Below, piece after piece: positions 7,468 to 15,510 of a DNA stretch of 64,000 bases. The position numbers and the translations under genes were made by a program. The notes under the pieces are model-generated. The model was not told where the DNA came from. It searched no databases and was given only the letters and a program-made list of their open reading frames with translations. Positions within the stretch are counted from its first letter, which is position 1; the number at the start of each line of letters is the position of its first letter. Source of the stretch: JBGPLJ01 sp035644395 (GTDB lineage Bacteria; Pseudomonadota; Gammaproteobacteria; Steroidobacterales; Steroidobacteraceae); contig DASQOR010000018.1 in NCBI GenBank assembly GCA_035644395.1, forward strand, positions 1 through 64,000, given 5' to 3'.

Positions 7468-9777
7468 ATGATTTCGAATAAGTTAGCGTCCAGCACGCTT
7501 GCCCTCTTTTTGAGTTGTGGATTCGGCATCAGCAGCGTTTCAGCGGCCGACCAAGCAGCAGGTAGCACTGCAGTCTCCAATGAATCAGGAGCGATTGAGG
7601 AGGTCATCGTCACGGCCCAGCGGCGCGAGCAAAGTCTCAAGGACGTTCCGCTTGCAGTGACCGCGATCAGCGCTGAGGACATCCTCCGTCGCAATTTCAC
7701 GGGTCCGGAGCAACTACCGCTCCTCGTGCCAAGTCTGCAGCTCACAAGCTTTCAGGCATCTCCTGGCGCTACCAACTTTTCCGTGCGCGGAGTCGGCACT
7801 GCGAGCTTCTCCCACCTCATTGAGCCGAGCGTGGCAACGGTCATCGATGGCGTCGTGATGGGAAGGCCTGAAATGGGCGTCATGGAATTCTCAGATCTCG
7901 AAAGAGTTGAAGTGCTGGAGGGACCCCAAGGCACGCTCTTTGGCAAGAACTCATCCGCGGGTCTTGTCAACATCGTGACGGCGCGCCCGAAGCTCGGGGT
8001 GACAGAGTTTCAGGGGCGGGTGTCGTACGCCGACGTCAACGGTGCCGGTAGCGACGGCGATTCGCGCGTCAGCCTGCTGGCGAATCTCCCAATCGGCGAA
8101 ACAGCGGCGGCTCGCGTCAGTGCCTACTACACAAACCTCGACGGACTCGTGGAGAACACGCTCTCAAACGCCGGTGAATTCGGGCACGAACAATACGGAA
8201 TTCGTGGGAAGCTTCTCTTTCAGCCGAACGACCGGCTCTCCGTCTATTTCAGTGGCGACTATTCTGACTCGCACGGCATGGGGAGCGGGGTGTTCGTCGC
8301 AAGATCCAACGGTCCTGGCTCGTCATTCACCGAGCTGGACGCTGAGGCGGGCGTAACGCCGAGCCCAAACAATCTCTTTCAGTCGTCGGATGCCGATACC
8401 GATCTCGACTTTCAAGTCGGCGGCGGTCAGGTCGAACTCAACTATGAACTGACGAATGGACTGATGCTGACCAACATCCTTGCCTATCGCTCATACAGGA
8501 GCCATCACACCATCGACTTCGATTTGCGGCAAATCGACATCGTCAATTTGTCCGCGGCGTCGTTCGATTTTGATCAGGTGACGGAGGAGTTGCGGGTTGC
8601 TTCGCCGGCCAACGAGGACTATGACTATCAGTTCGGCGTCTTCTACTACACCGCAAATTCCGATCGACACGATCTGCTCCAGGGACAGCTCGGACTTGGC
8701 ACTCCGGCGCCACCGGCGGTCGCGTGGATTGGAATCAATTCGGACAATAACCTCGACACCGACAGTTACGCGATCTATGGCCAGGGCTCGCGACGCATCG
8801 GCGACAAATTTCGCGTCACCGCGGGCGCTCGCTTCACGAAGGACAAGCTTGCCCTGATGGGTACCCACAATCAGGACGGGTACATCTTCACGATTTCCGG
8901 TGATCCCGGCACCCAGACCTACACGCCAAGTACCGACGAATCTGATGTCTCCTGGCGCTTAAGCGGCCAGTATGAAATGACATCGGACGTCACGTCGTAT
9001 GTCACGGTCGCGCGCGGCTACAAGGGACCGGGTTACAACCTGAGCTGGAGTGGCATTCCGGGCGCGCTGCCCGTCGGGCCCGAGCATTCGATGGACTACG
9101 AGATCGGAATCAAGTCCACGTTTGCTCACTGGATGTTGAATGCCACCGCATACTTCGAAACGTTCAACGACTTCCAGGTTCAGGCGTTTCGGCCCGGGCC
9201 GACGCCTGGAAGCGGCAGTTTCATCATCGAGAACGCCGCGAAAGCGGAAGCGAAGGGCATCGAGGCACAGATTGCCTATCGTGGCACAAACGGCTTTTCA
9301 CTCAACGGCGGATTCAACTACAACGACGCAACCTACAAGACATTTGTCGGCTCGACGTGCTATCCCGGCGAAACCGAAGAGCAAGGTTGCGTCGGCGGCG
9401 TTGCCGATGCTTCGGGGAACCAGATCGCCAATGCGCCAAAATTCACCTTGACCGTGGGTGGCGACTACGAATGGTCGCTCAGCAGCGCTCTGAAAGGCTT
9501 TGTACATGCAGATGTCTTTACGCGCACTTCGGTCAATTTCGACCCGGGTGAAGATCCGAACTCGCATCAGGGTGGCTATGGAATTACCAACGCGAGCTTC
9601 GCCATCGGCGATGCCAACGATCGCTGGAAAGCGACACTCTACTGCGAGAACTGCTTCGATAAGCGCTACGTAACGTTTATTCAGGCGACGCCAGTCGGGG
9701 GCCCTGGGGACTACAACCAAACGTTTGCGCTCGACTCGTTTCGCTCGGTCGGGATTGCGCTCGATGTGAAGTTCTAG
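7468..9777 (+). CDS. TonB-dependent receptor
   Basis: This 769-residue outer-membrane receptor would import a ligand too large or scarce for porins, powered by TonB-ExbBD. It has a signal peptide (cleavage near SVSAADQ), then a TonB-box region IEEVIVTAQRREQSLKDVPL, a plug domain (about residues 50-170, with SVRGVG and LEGPQGTLFGKNSSAG), and a 22-strand barrel ending in the outer-membrane signature phenylalanine (LDVKF). The VTAQRREQS subtype is abundant in bacteria that use sterols, terpenoids and aromatic glycosides, so the ligand may be a glycosylated natural product; this is inference from the adjacent glucosidase. An operator overlaps its promoter, so TetR control is likely. Confidence 0.9.
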   Translation: MISNKLASSTLALFLSCGFGISSVSAADQAAGSTAVSNESGAIEEVIVTAQRREQSLKDVPLAVTAISAEDILRRNFTGPEQLPLLVPSLQLTSFQASPGATNFSVRGVGTASFSHLIEPSVATVIDGVVMGRPEMGVMEFSDLERVEVLEGPQGTLFGKNSSAGLVNIVTARPKLGVTEFQGRVSYADVNGAGSDGDSRVSLLANLPIGETAAARVSAYYTNLDGLVENTLSNAGEFGHEQYGIRGKLLFQPNDRLSVYFSGDYSDSHGMGSGVFVARSNGPGSSFTELDAEAGVTPSPNNLFQSSDADTDLDFQVGGGQVELNYELTNGLMLTNILAYRSYRSHHTIDFDLRQIDIVNLSAASFDFDQVTEELRVASPANEDYDYQFGVFYYTANSDRHDLLQGQLGLGTPAPPAVAWIGINSDNNLDTDSYAIYGQGSRRIGDKFRVTAGARFTKDKLALMGTHNQDGYIFTISGDPGTQTYTPSTDESDVSWRLSGQYEMTSDVTSYVTVARGYKGPGYNLSWSGIPGALPVGPEHSMDYEIGIKSTFAHWMLNATAYFETFNDFQVQAFRPGPTPGSGSFIIENAAKAEAKGIEAQIAYRGTNGFSLNGGFNYNDATYKTFVGSTCYPGETEEQGCVGGVADASGNQIANAPKFTLTVGGDYEWSLSSALKGFVHADVFTRTSVNFDPGEDPNSHQGGYGITNASFAIGDANDRWKATLYCENCFDKRYVTFIQATPVGGPGDYNQTFALDSFRSVGIALDVKF

Positions 9778-9779
9778 AA

Positions 9780-10115
9780 ATGCACTTTCGAAGCGCAAGC
9801 TGCGCTGCCGGCCGAGAGCAGGACCTCAAGGCCGGCAGTGCGGAGAAGAGCCTCTATGCGCCGCGGTCGGCCTGTCTCAAAGCACTGAAGATTGCAGTCA
9901 CGTGCCCTGTCGTCGCGCCGATGAGCGCGCAGATCTCGCGCGAATTCAATTCGTCGGGTCCCCATCTGTCTTTCGGCGCCATTCGTTTCGCGAAGCGCGG
10001 TTCGGGGCTCGACGTCGCCAGTCTCGTTCTAAAGTTCGCCTGCGACAAGCCCAGCGGTATCACGGGCTTTCAATGTCGCGTCGATGGTGGCTGGCGCGTC
10101 GTCGCTACCGATTGA
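9780..10115 (+). pseudogene. Short-chain dehydrogenase/reductase, C-terminal remnant
   Basis: The open frame has no convincing N-terminal Rossmann motif. Its later part resembles the back half of an SDR enzyme: a degraded YAPRSACLKALKIAV in place of the usual YxxSKAAL helix, then RFAKRGSGLDVASLVLKFAC and the classic ending SGITGFQCRVDGGW. The catalytic Lys is lost (YAPRS), and the NAD-binding half is absent. It lies between the TonB receptor stop and the GH1 start, so an SDR was probably once part of this cluster. It is probably not functional. Confidence 0.6.
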
Positions 10116-10122
10116 GGAGAAC

Positions 10123-11574
10123 ATGTCAGCGGTCAAATTTCCAAAGGGTTTCTCCTGGGGCGTTTCGACGTCGTCGTATCAGATCGAAGGCGCCGCGTTT
10201 GAGGATGGCCGAGGCACATCCATTTGGGACACGTACTGCCACGAGCCTCAACGCGTCTTTCACGGTGATACCGGCGATGTCGCCTGCGACCACTACCATC
10301 GTTTGGAGGCAGACCTTGATCTGATCGCCGGGCTCGGTGTGGATGTCTATCGCTTTTCGATCGCGTGGCCGCGCATCCAGCCGCTTGGGACGGGTCCTGC
10401 CAATCTGCAAGGACTTGAATTTTACGCGCGGGTGATCGACGGCCTCCACGCTCGTGGCGTCAGGCCGGTACCGACGCTCTATCACTGGGACCTTCCGCAG
10501 GCGCTTCAGGATCGAGGGGGCTGGGCGAACCGCGAAATCATCGAGTGTTTCGCGAGCTATACCCAGATTCTGATCGATGCCTTTGGCGACCGGGTGCCGA
10601 TGTGGACGACGATCAACGAGCCCTGGGTCGCAGCCCATTTGGGTTATGGAATCGGCATTCACGCCCCAGGTATTGCTGACGAGTCGCAAGCCGCCGCCGC
10701 GCATCATCATTTACTGCTGGCTCATGCTGCCGCGCTGGAGGTCATTCGGCGCACACGCCCGGACTCGAAAGTTGGCATTGCGCTCAATCTGATGCACATC
10801 TATTCGGGTTCAGATCACGCGGATGATCGCGCTGCCGCTGACCTTGCTGATTGCCAGTTGAATCGCTCCATGTTGGATCCGCTCTTCAAGGGACGCTATC
10901 CCGATCAATTGGGATCGCTGAGCGCGCACTGGCATGCCAACGCGGGCCTGGTGCAAGTGCACGATCTACAGCGAATTCAAGCAAAGCTTGATTTTCTGTC
11001 GATCAATTCATATCACCCGCGCTACGTGGTTGCCCCGGGTCGGGTCGACATCGCCCGGCAAAACGGTTTTGCCGGCGGCTACGAATCGCCGTTTACATTC
11101 GGTCTGCCGTTCGTCGATGTGCACCCCGGCCAAGCGGCAAAGACCGACGCCGGGTGGCTCATTGAGCCTCAGGGGTTTCACGATCTGATCGTGCGCCTCG
11201 GCCGCGATTGTCCGCACGTGCCGCTCTATGTCAGCGAGAACGGCGCCGCGTACGCAGACTATGCGGGGCCCGATGGGGCTGTCATCGACAGCGAACGGGT
11301 CGGTTATCTCGATGGGCACTTTCGTGCAGCGCAAGCGGCGATCGAAACCGGAGTCGACCTTCGGGGATACTGGGTCTGGAGTCTGATGGATAACTTCGAA
11401 TGGTCCTTCGGATTCTCGAAGCGCTTTGGACTTGTGTATGTCGACTACGCGACACAGGTGCGCACGCCCAAATCCAGCTATGAATGGTTTCGTGGCGTCG
11501 TTCGCAACGGTTCGTTGCCCGACTTGACGGGGGTGTTTCCGAACCTCGCCATGTCCGCGCCGAAATTTCCCTGA
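10123..11574 (+). CDS. Glycoside hydrolase family 1 beta-glucosidase
   Basis: This retaining enzyme hydrolyses beta-glucosides. The 483-residue protein has the GH1 N-terminus FPKGFSWGVSTSSYQIEGA, the acid/base glutamate in TINEPW (about E166) and the nucleophile in VSENG (about E372), followed by GYWVWSLMDNFEWSFGF, which binds the sugar. No signal peptide is visible, so it should act in the cytosol. The ATG at 10123 is preferred over the one at 10084 because GAGGAGA lies just upstream and the family motif starts shortly after. It follows the receptor and SDR remnant and precedes an NTF2-like gene, suggesting use of an imported glucoside. A second GH1 gene lies at 36997-38337. Confidence 0.93.
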   Translation: MSAVKFPKGFSWGVSTSSYQIEGAAFEDGRGTSIWDTYCHEPQRVFHGDTGDVACDHYHRLEADLDLIAGLGVDVYRFSIAWPRIQPLGTGPANLQGLEFYARVIDGLHARGVRPVPTLYHWDLPQALQDRGGWANREIIECFASYTQILIDAFGDRVPMWTTINEPWVAAHLGYGIGIHAPGIADESQAAAAHHHLLLAHAAALEVIRRTRPDSKVGIALNLMHIYSGSDHADDRAAADLADCQLNRSMLDPLFKGRYPDQLGSLSAHWHANAGLVQVHDLQRIQAKLDFLSINSYHPRYVVAPGRVDIARQNGFAGGYESPFTFGLPFVDVHPGQAAKTDAGWLIEPQGFHDLIVRLGRDCPHVPLYVSENGAAYADYAGPDGAVIDSERVGYLDGHFRAAQAAIETGVDLRGYWVWSLMDNFEWSFGFSKRFGLVYVDYATQVRTPKSSYEWFRGVVRNGSLPDLTGVFPNLAMSAPKFP

Positions 11575-11604
11575 GTTTCCACTTTTCCGCGTTAGGAGCG
11601 CTCG

Positions 11605-12429
11605 ATGACGAATCAAACGAACGTATCCGAGGACCTTGCACGCAGATTGCTTGACGGACTCGTGCACGGCGCCCCTGACAGTGTCCGTGCTCTTTTCTCG
11701 GGACCTGCCGACATCGACGACCCATTTGCCGGTCGGCAAATCGACGGCGGCTTCGAGCGACTGGTTCGAAACTGGGGCCCCGCGAAACTCGCGACCATCA
11801 AGTCGACGACGCTCGATCATCTGACGGTTGGCGCGAAAGGCCGCTTCTGCGGCGCGGAATTCACCCTGATTCTCGATAAGAACGGGCAGAAACAACACGT
11901 GAACTTGGTCGCGGTGCTTGAGCTGGCGGGCAGCAAGATTCTGAAGTCTCGCCTCTACTACCGCCGGGCGAGAATCGATGGCGTTCAGCACGTGCGCAAT
12001 CGAATCCTGGATGAGCCGCAGAATATTGAGAAATTCTTTCCGGTCCTCGAAAAGTACCAGACAGCGCTTTCCGCGGGTGACGCCGAGGCGCAGGCCGCCA
12101 CGTTCGCCCCGGACGGGCGCTTTGACGGTCATGGCGAGCACCGTGACCTGGCCAAGGGCCTCGGCATGGGAATCTACGAGGGGCGCGAGGCCATCCGCAC
12201 GGTCTTGGTTCAAATGTTCGGTATTATTGATGACAGCGCCGGCAAGGCGCGCGTCGGAGCGAATCTCGAGAAGTTGAACATTTTCGCCGATGAGAGGACT
12301 GCGGTTCTGGAATTCAATATCATTGATCCGAACCATCCCACGAATCGGGTCCATGCGGGGGTTGCGGCGTATGAGATCGACCAGCAGGGCCTGATCAAGG
12401 AAGCACGCGTTTACGATGAAGCATGGTGA
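11605..12429 (+). CDS. Protein with two SnoaL/NTF2-like domains
   Basis: The 274-residue protein appears to hold two NTF2-like folds. One spans about residues 5-125 (LARRLLDGLVHGAPDSVRAL, then FAGRQIDGGFERLVRNW), the other about 140-270 (FFPVLEKYQTALSAGDAEAQ, MGIYEGREAIRTVLVQMFG, VHAGVAAYEIDQQGLIKEAR). Single-domain relatives act as isomerases, cyclases or dehydratases on polyketides and steroids, or only bind ligands. No catalytic residue can be assigned with confidence. It starts 30 bases after the GH1 gene and overlaps the TetR gene by 14 bases, so it is probably in the operon. Its role may be to bind or process the aglycone; this is inference. Confidence 0.7.
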   Translation: MTNQTNVSEDLARRLLDGLVHGAPDSVRALFSGPADIDDPFAGRQIDGGFERLVRNWGPAKLATIKSTTLDHLTVGAKGRFCGAEFTLILDKNGQKQHVNLVAVLELAGSKILKSRLYYRRARIDGVQHVRNRILDEPQNIEKFFPVLEKYQTALSAGDAEAQAATFAPDGRFDGHGEHRDLAKGLGMGIYEGREAIRTVLVQMFGIIDDSAGKARVGANLEKLNIFADERTAVLEFNIIDPNHPTNRVHAGVAAYEIDQQGLIKEARVYDEAW

Positions 12430-13072
12430 CAATGTCCATGGAGTTACGCGCTCGAAGCGGGCAGCGGCCAAGCGTCCATCGAAACCGAATGCGCGGGGCG
12501 CGATGAGCCGGGAGAATATTCTCAATCGCGCGGCGTGGCACTTCGCGGAGTATGGTTTCCGCGGCTCATCGGCGGCCGCCATCGCGCACGAAGCCGACAT
12601 GTCTGAGCCGGGGCTGCTGCACCATTTCGGCTCGAAAGTTGGGTTGTTGATGGCGCTTCTCGAGATGCGCTATTCCCTCGATGAATCGAAGCTCGAGGCG
12701 GAGAAGGATCTCGATGGCCTTCAGCTCCTTCCGTTGCTCGTGCACCTCGTGCGCGAGAATGTGACCAAGAAGGACTCAGTGCGACTCAGCATGGTGATGT
12801 TGGCGGAGAGTCTTTCCACCTCGCACCCGAGCCACAAGTTCTACAAGCGGCGCTACACGCGAGCGCGTGAAATCGTGACGAAGCACTTAGCGCGCGCGCA
12901 GCAGCTTGGGTTCATCCGCAAGGAAATTGATTGCCCTGCACTTGCCACCACGATGCTGGCGGTCATGGACGGCTTGCAGCTGCAGTGGTTGCTCGATCCG
13001 AAGATCGACATGGCGGAATGCTTCGAGCGCTTTGTCGTCGTCCTGGAACCCGCGCTCGCGAAACCGCGCTAG
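12416..13072 (+). CDS. TetR-family transcriptional regulator
   Basis: The 218-residue protein has a basic N-terminal extension, then a TetR DNA-binding domain (ILNRAAWHFAEYGFRGSSAA, MSEPGLLHHFGSKVGLLMAL, about residues 33-80) and a helical ligand-binding region typical of the family. The ATG at 12416 overlaps the previous gene by 14 bases; an internal ATG at 12503 would give a more usual N-terminus. The likely target is the palindrome at 7384-7399 ahead of the TonB receptor. If so, the regulator sits downstream in the operon it controls and the imported compound may be the inducer. Confidence 0.87.
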   Translation: MKHGDNVHGVTRSKRAAAKRPSKPNARGAMSRENILNRAAWHFAEYGFRGSSAAAIAHEADMSEPGLLHHFGSKVGLLMALLEMRYSLDESKLEAEKDLDGLQLLPLLVHLVRENVTKKDSVRLSMVMLAESLSTSHPSHKFYKRRYTRAREIVTKHLARAQQLGFIRKEIDCPALATTMLAVMDGLQLQWLLDPKIDMAECFERFVVVLEPALAKPR

Positions 13073-13090
13073 GCGCGGAAGAAGCATTCT

Positions 13091-14332
13091 TTGCCGCTCT
13101 CTCTAAGACTTCGCCTGTCGGCGATGATGTTCATCCAATACTTCATGCTCGGATCGTGGCTTGTCACGGTCGGTACTTACTTGAGCAAGGGCCTGAAGTT
13201 CGATGACGTCATCGGTACCGCTTTCGGAATGCAGGGCATCGCGGCGATCGTCTCGAGCCTCGTCGTGGGCGCGATTGCGGATCGGTTCTTCTCTGCGCAG
13301 AAGGTGATGGGAGTACTCGCGATCATGGCGGGCGCCATGCTGCTGCTGGTCGCTCAAATTGACCAGTCGCGCAATCTCTTCCTGCTGACCCTGCTCGCTC
13401 ATTACCTGTGTTTCGTGCCGACAGTACCCTTGGCAACGGCGATTGCGCTCAACTCGATGACCGATCGCTCGCGACAGTTTCCGACCGTCCGGGTGGTTGG
13501 CACGGCGGGTTGGATAACCGCTGGAATTGTCGTTGGATCGATACCCGGCGCGGCTGAAACGAGATTGCCGCTATTGATTGGAGGCTGTTCCGGCCTGTTA
13601 CTGGGCCTGTACTCGTTCACGCTGCCGGCGACGCCGCCGCGCGCGCGCGGACAGCGCGTGAGCATTGCAGGCCTCCTTGGCCTTGACGTGGTCCTTAAGG
13701 TTCGCGATCGAGACTTCTGGGTATTCATCGCAGGAGTCCTGTTGCTCGTCATTCCCTTGGCTTTCTACCTTGCCTACTGCAACAATTTTCTTGTCGAGGC
13801 CGGCGCGCACGCGAACCTGTTTGGACATTCGTTCGAGCCCGCTGCGATTCAGACGCTCGGTCAGTTTTCGGAGTTGTTGTTTCTCTTGACCCTGCCGCTG
13901 GCGCTGGTGCGGTTTGGCATCAAGGGCGTTTTGCTCATCGGCATGATCACATGGACCATTCGTTATTCGCTGTTCGCATTCGGCTTTGACGGGCACTCGG
14001 CCAATACGCCAATGCTGATCACGGCCGTCTTGTTGCACGGTGTGTCGTATGACTTTTTCTTTGTGGCAAGCCAGATTTACATCGATGAGCGATTCGACGC
14101 GGCAGCGCGCGCGAGGGCGCAAGCCTTCCTCGTCACAGTCAACATGGGCGTAGGAATCTTGCTGGGGTCCAACCTGGCAAATGCAATCTATGGGTACGGC
14201 ACCATCTCAGTGACAGAACATGACTGGCGCACCATTTGGCTGATTCCGGCGGGCATTGCACTGGTCGGGGCGGTGTTCTTGCTGTTCTGTTTCCGTCCTC
14301 GCGCGGGCTCATCGCGCGCTGCATCTCCTTGA
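13091..14332 (+). CDS. MFS permease of the nucleoside:H+ symporter type
   Basis: The 413-residue protein has about 12 hydrophobic segments and the N-terminus LRLSAMMFIQYFMLGSWLVT, like the NupG/XapB-type nucleoside:H+ symporter family. The middle has TVRVVGTAGWITAGIVVGS, and the C-terminal half HGVSYDFFFVASQIYIDERF is also family-like. It should be an inner-membrane symporter. The TTG at 13091 is used because homologues begin with this LRLS segment; an ATG at 13124 would remove it. It follows the TetR gene by 18 bases. With the outer receptor and the cytosolic GH1 it could complete an uptake route for a glycoside, including a nucleoside-like one. Confidence 0.82.
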   Translation: MPLSLRLRLSAMMFIQYFMLGSWLVTVGTYLSKGLKFDDVIGTAFGMQGIAAIVSSLVVGAIADRFFSAQKVMGVLAIMAGAMLLLVAQIDQSRNLFLLTLLAHYLCFVPTVPLATAIALNSMTDRSRQFPTVRVVGTAGWITAGIVVGSIPGAAETRLPLLIGGCSGLLLGLYSFTLPATPPRARGQRVSIAGLLGLDVVLKVRDRDFWVFIAGVLLLVIPLAFYLAYCNNFLVEAGAHANLFGHSFEPAAIQTLGQFSELLFLLTLPLALVRFGIKGVLLIGMITWTIRYSLFAFGFDGHSANTPMLITAVLLHGVSYDFFFVASQIYIDERFDAAARARAQAFLVTVNMGVGILLGSNLANAIYGYGTISVTEHDWRTIWLIPAGIALVGAVFLLFCFRPRAGSSRAASP

Positions 14333-14531
14333 TACGCACGCACTGCACGGTGAGCGGCAGCTGGGTGAACGGCAACGAACGATGTGAGCCTGGAAGGACC
14401 GCTAGCAGTAGGACCAAGGTCTCATCGACGGTACGAACGGGGGCAGTGCATCGTTCGACTATCGGTAGGTCGCAAAGGCTGCATGAACAGGCCCAGCCTC
14501 CGACTCAACGCACTGGCAAGGAAGGATGGTC

Positions 14532-15510
14532 ATGCCAAAACTTGCCTGTGCGGACCTTGAGCAATTCGTGGCAGGGCTTGAAGGCCTTCAGGGGCAATAC
14601 ATTCTGCGCACTGCCCAAACCGAGCCCTGGATATTGCGTGCGGCCAATCTACGCGGCGTCACCGTGATGATGGGCAGTGAAGGTGCGGGCAGGTTGTACA
14701 ACGGTACTGGGCAGAACAACTATTTCCACATTAGTTCCAGCTCTCGGCGATCGCCAACGAGTTTCCGTTGACGGCACCGATGTCGATTCGCGTCAAATTG
14801 CCTGGGTCATGCCCGACAAGATGCTTCACACCTGTACACAAGACCCGATGCGATGGCTGAACATCTCTGTGTCGGTCGATATCGTAATGGAGTGGGTCCG
14901 TGCCCATGAAGATGAATTCGACCTCGGATTGTTGAAACGCAGCCTTCGACTGCCATTGCGTCGACCGCCCGAAAGTTTGCTTTCGCTGGCGAGCAGAATG
15001 CTCGAGGTGGAGGAAAGTCTTCCACATCGCTTGCACACGCCGATCGCTGAATGCTCCGCCCGCACCGAGATTCTCGAGACGATATTTCGGACGTTGCCGC
15101 CGATGACACCCGCAGCACATGCACGGCGATTCAACGCGCGTCGTATGCGCATCCTGGACAGGGTGCTCGAGCTGCTGCGCGCGGTCGACTACGCCACTCT
15201 GCAGACCAAAGACCTGTACGAGGCTGCGGGCGTTTCCGAGCGTACCCTGCGCGACATTTTCAATGAGTATCTCGGGATGAGCCCGCATCGCTACGTCATG
15301 TTGCGTCGCCTTTATGAAATCCGGTCCGCCATACACAGCGCGGCGCCGGAAGACACCATCACCACTATATGTGCGCGCTTCGGTGTGTGGGACTTCGGCC
15401 GTCTCGCCAAACTCTACAAGTCGTACTTCGGGTTGCTTCCATCCCAATCGCTCCATAAACGCGGAGCGGGATCGAGCGAGACTAGAACTGTTTGCGCAAC
15501 TGCAGCGTAG
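14532..15510 (+). pseudogene. AraC-family regulator, frameshifted
   Basis: The N-terminal frame (PKLACADLEQFVAGLEGLQG through RLYNGTGQNNYFHI) and the C-terminal frame (LVPALGDRQRVSVDGTDVDS to the end) join into one protein if a single-base shift near 14730-14733 is corrected. The C-terminal part has the AraC helix-turn-helix pair: YATLQTKDLYEAAGVSERTL with MSPHRYVMLRRLYEIRSAI, then ITTICARFGVWDFGRLAKLY. An ATG at 14526 is also possible. The last 29 bases overlap the end of the convergent autotransporter gene. It might have regulated the MFS permease or the autotransporter. The shift could be a sequencing error, in which case the gene is intact. Confidence 0.75.
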
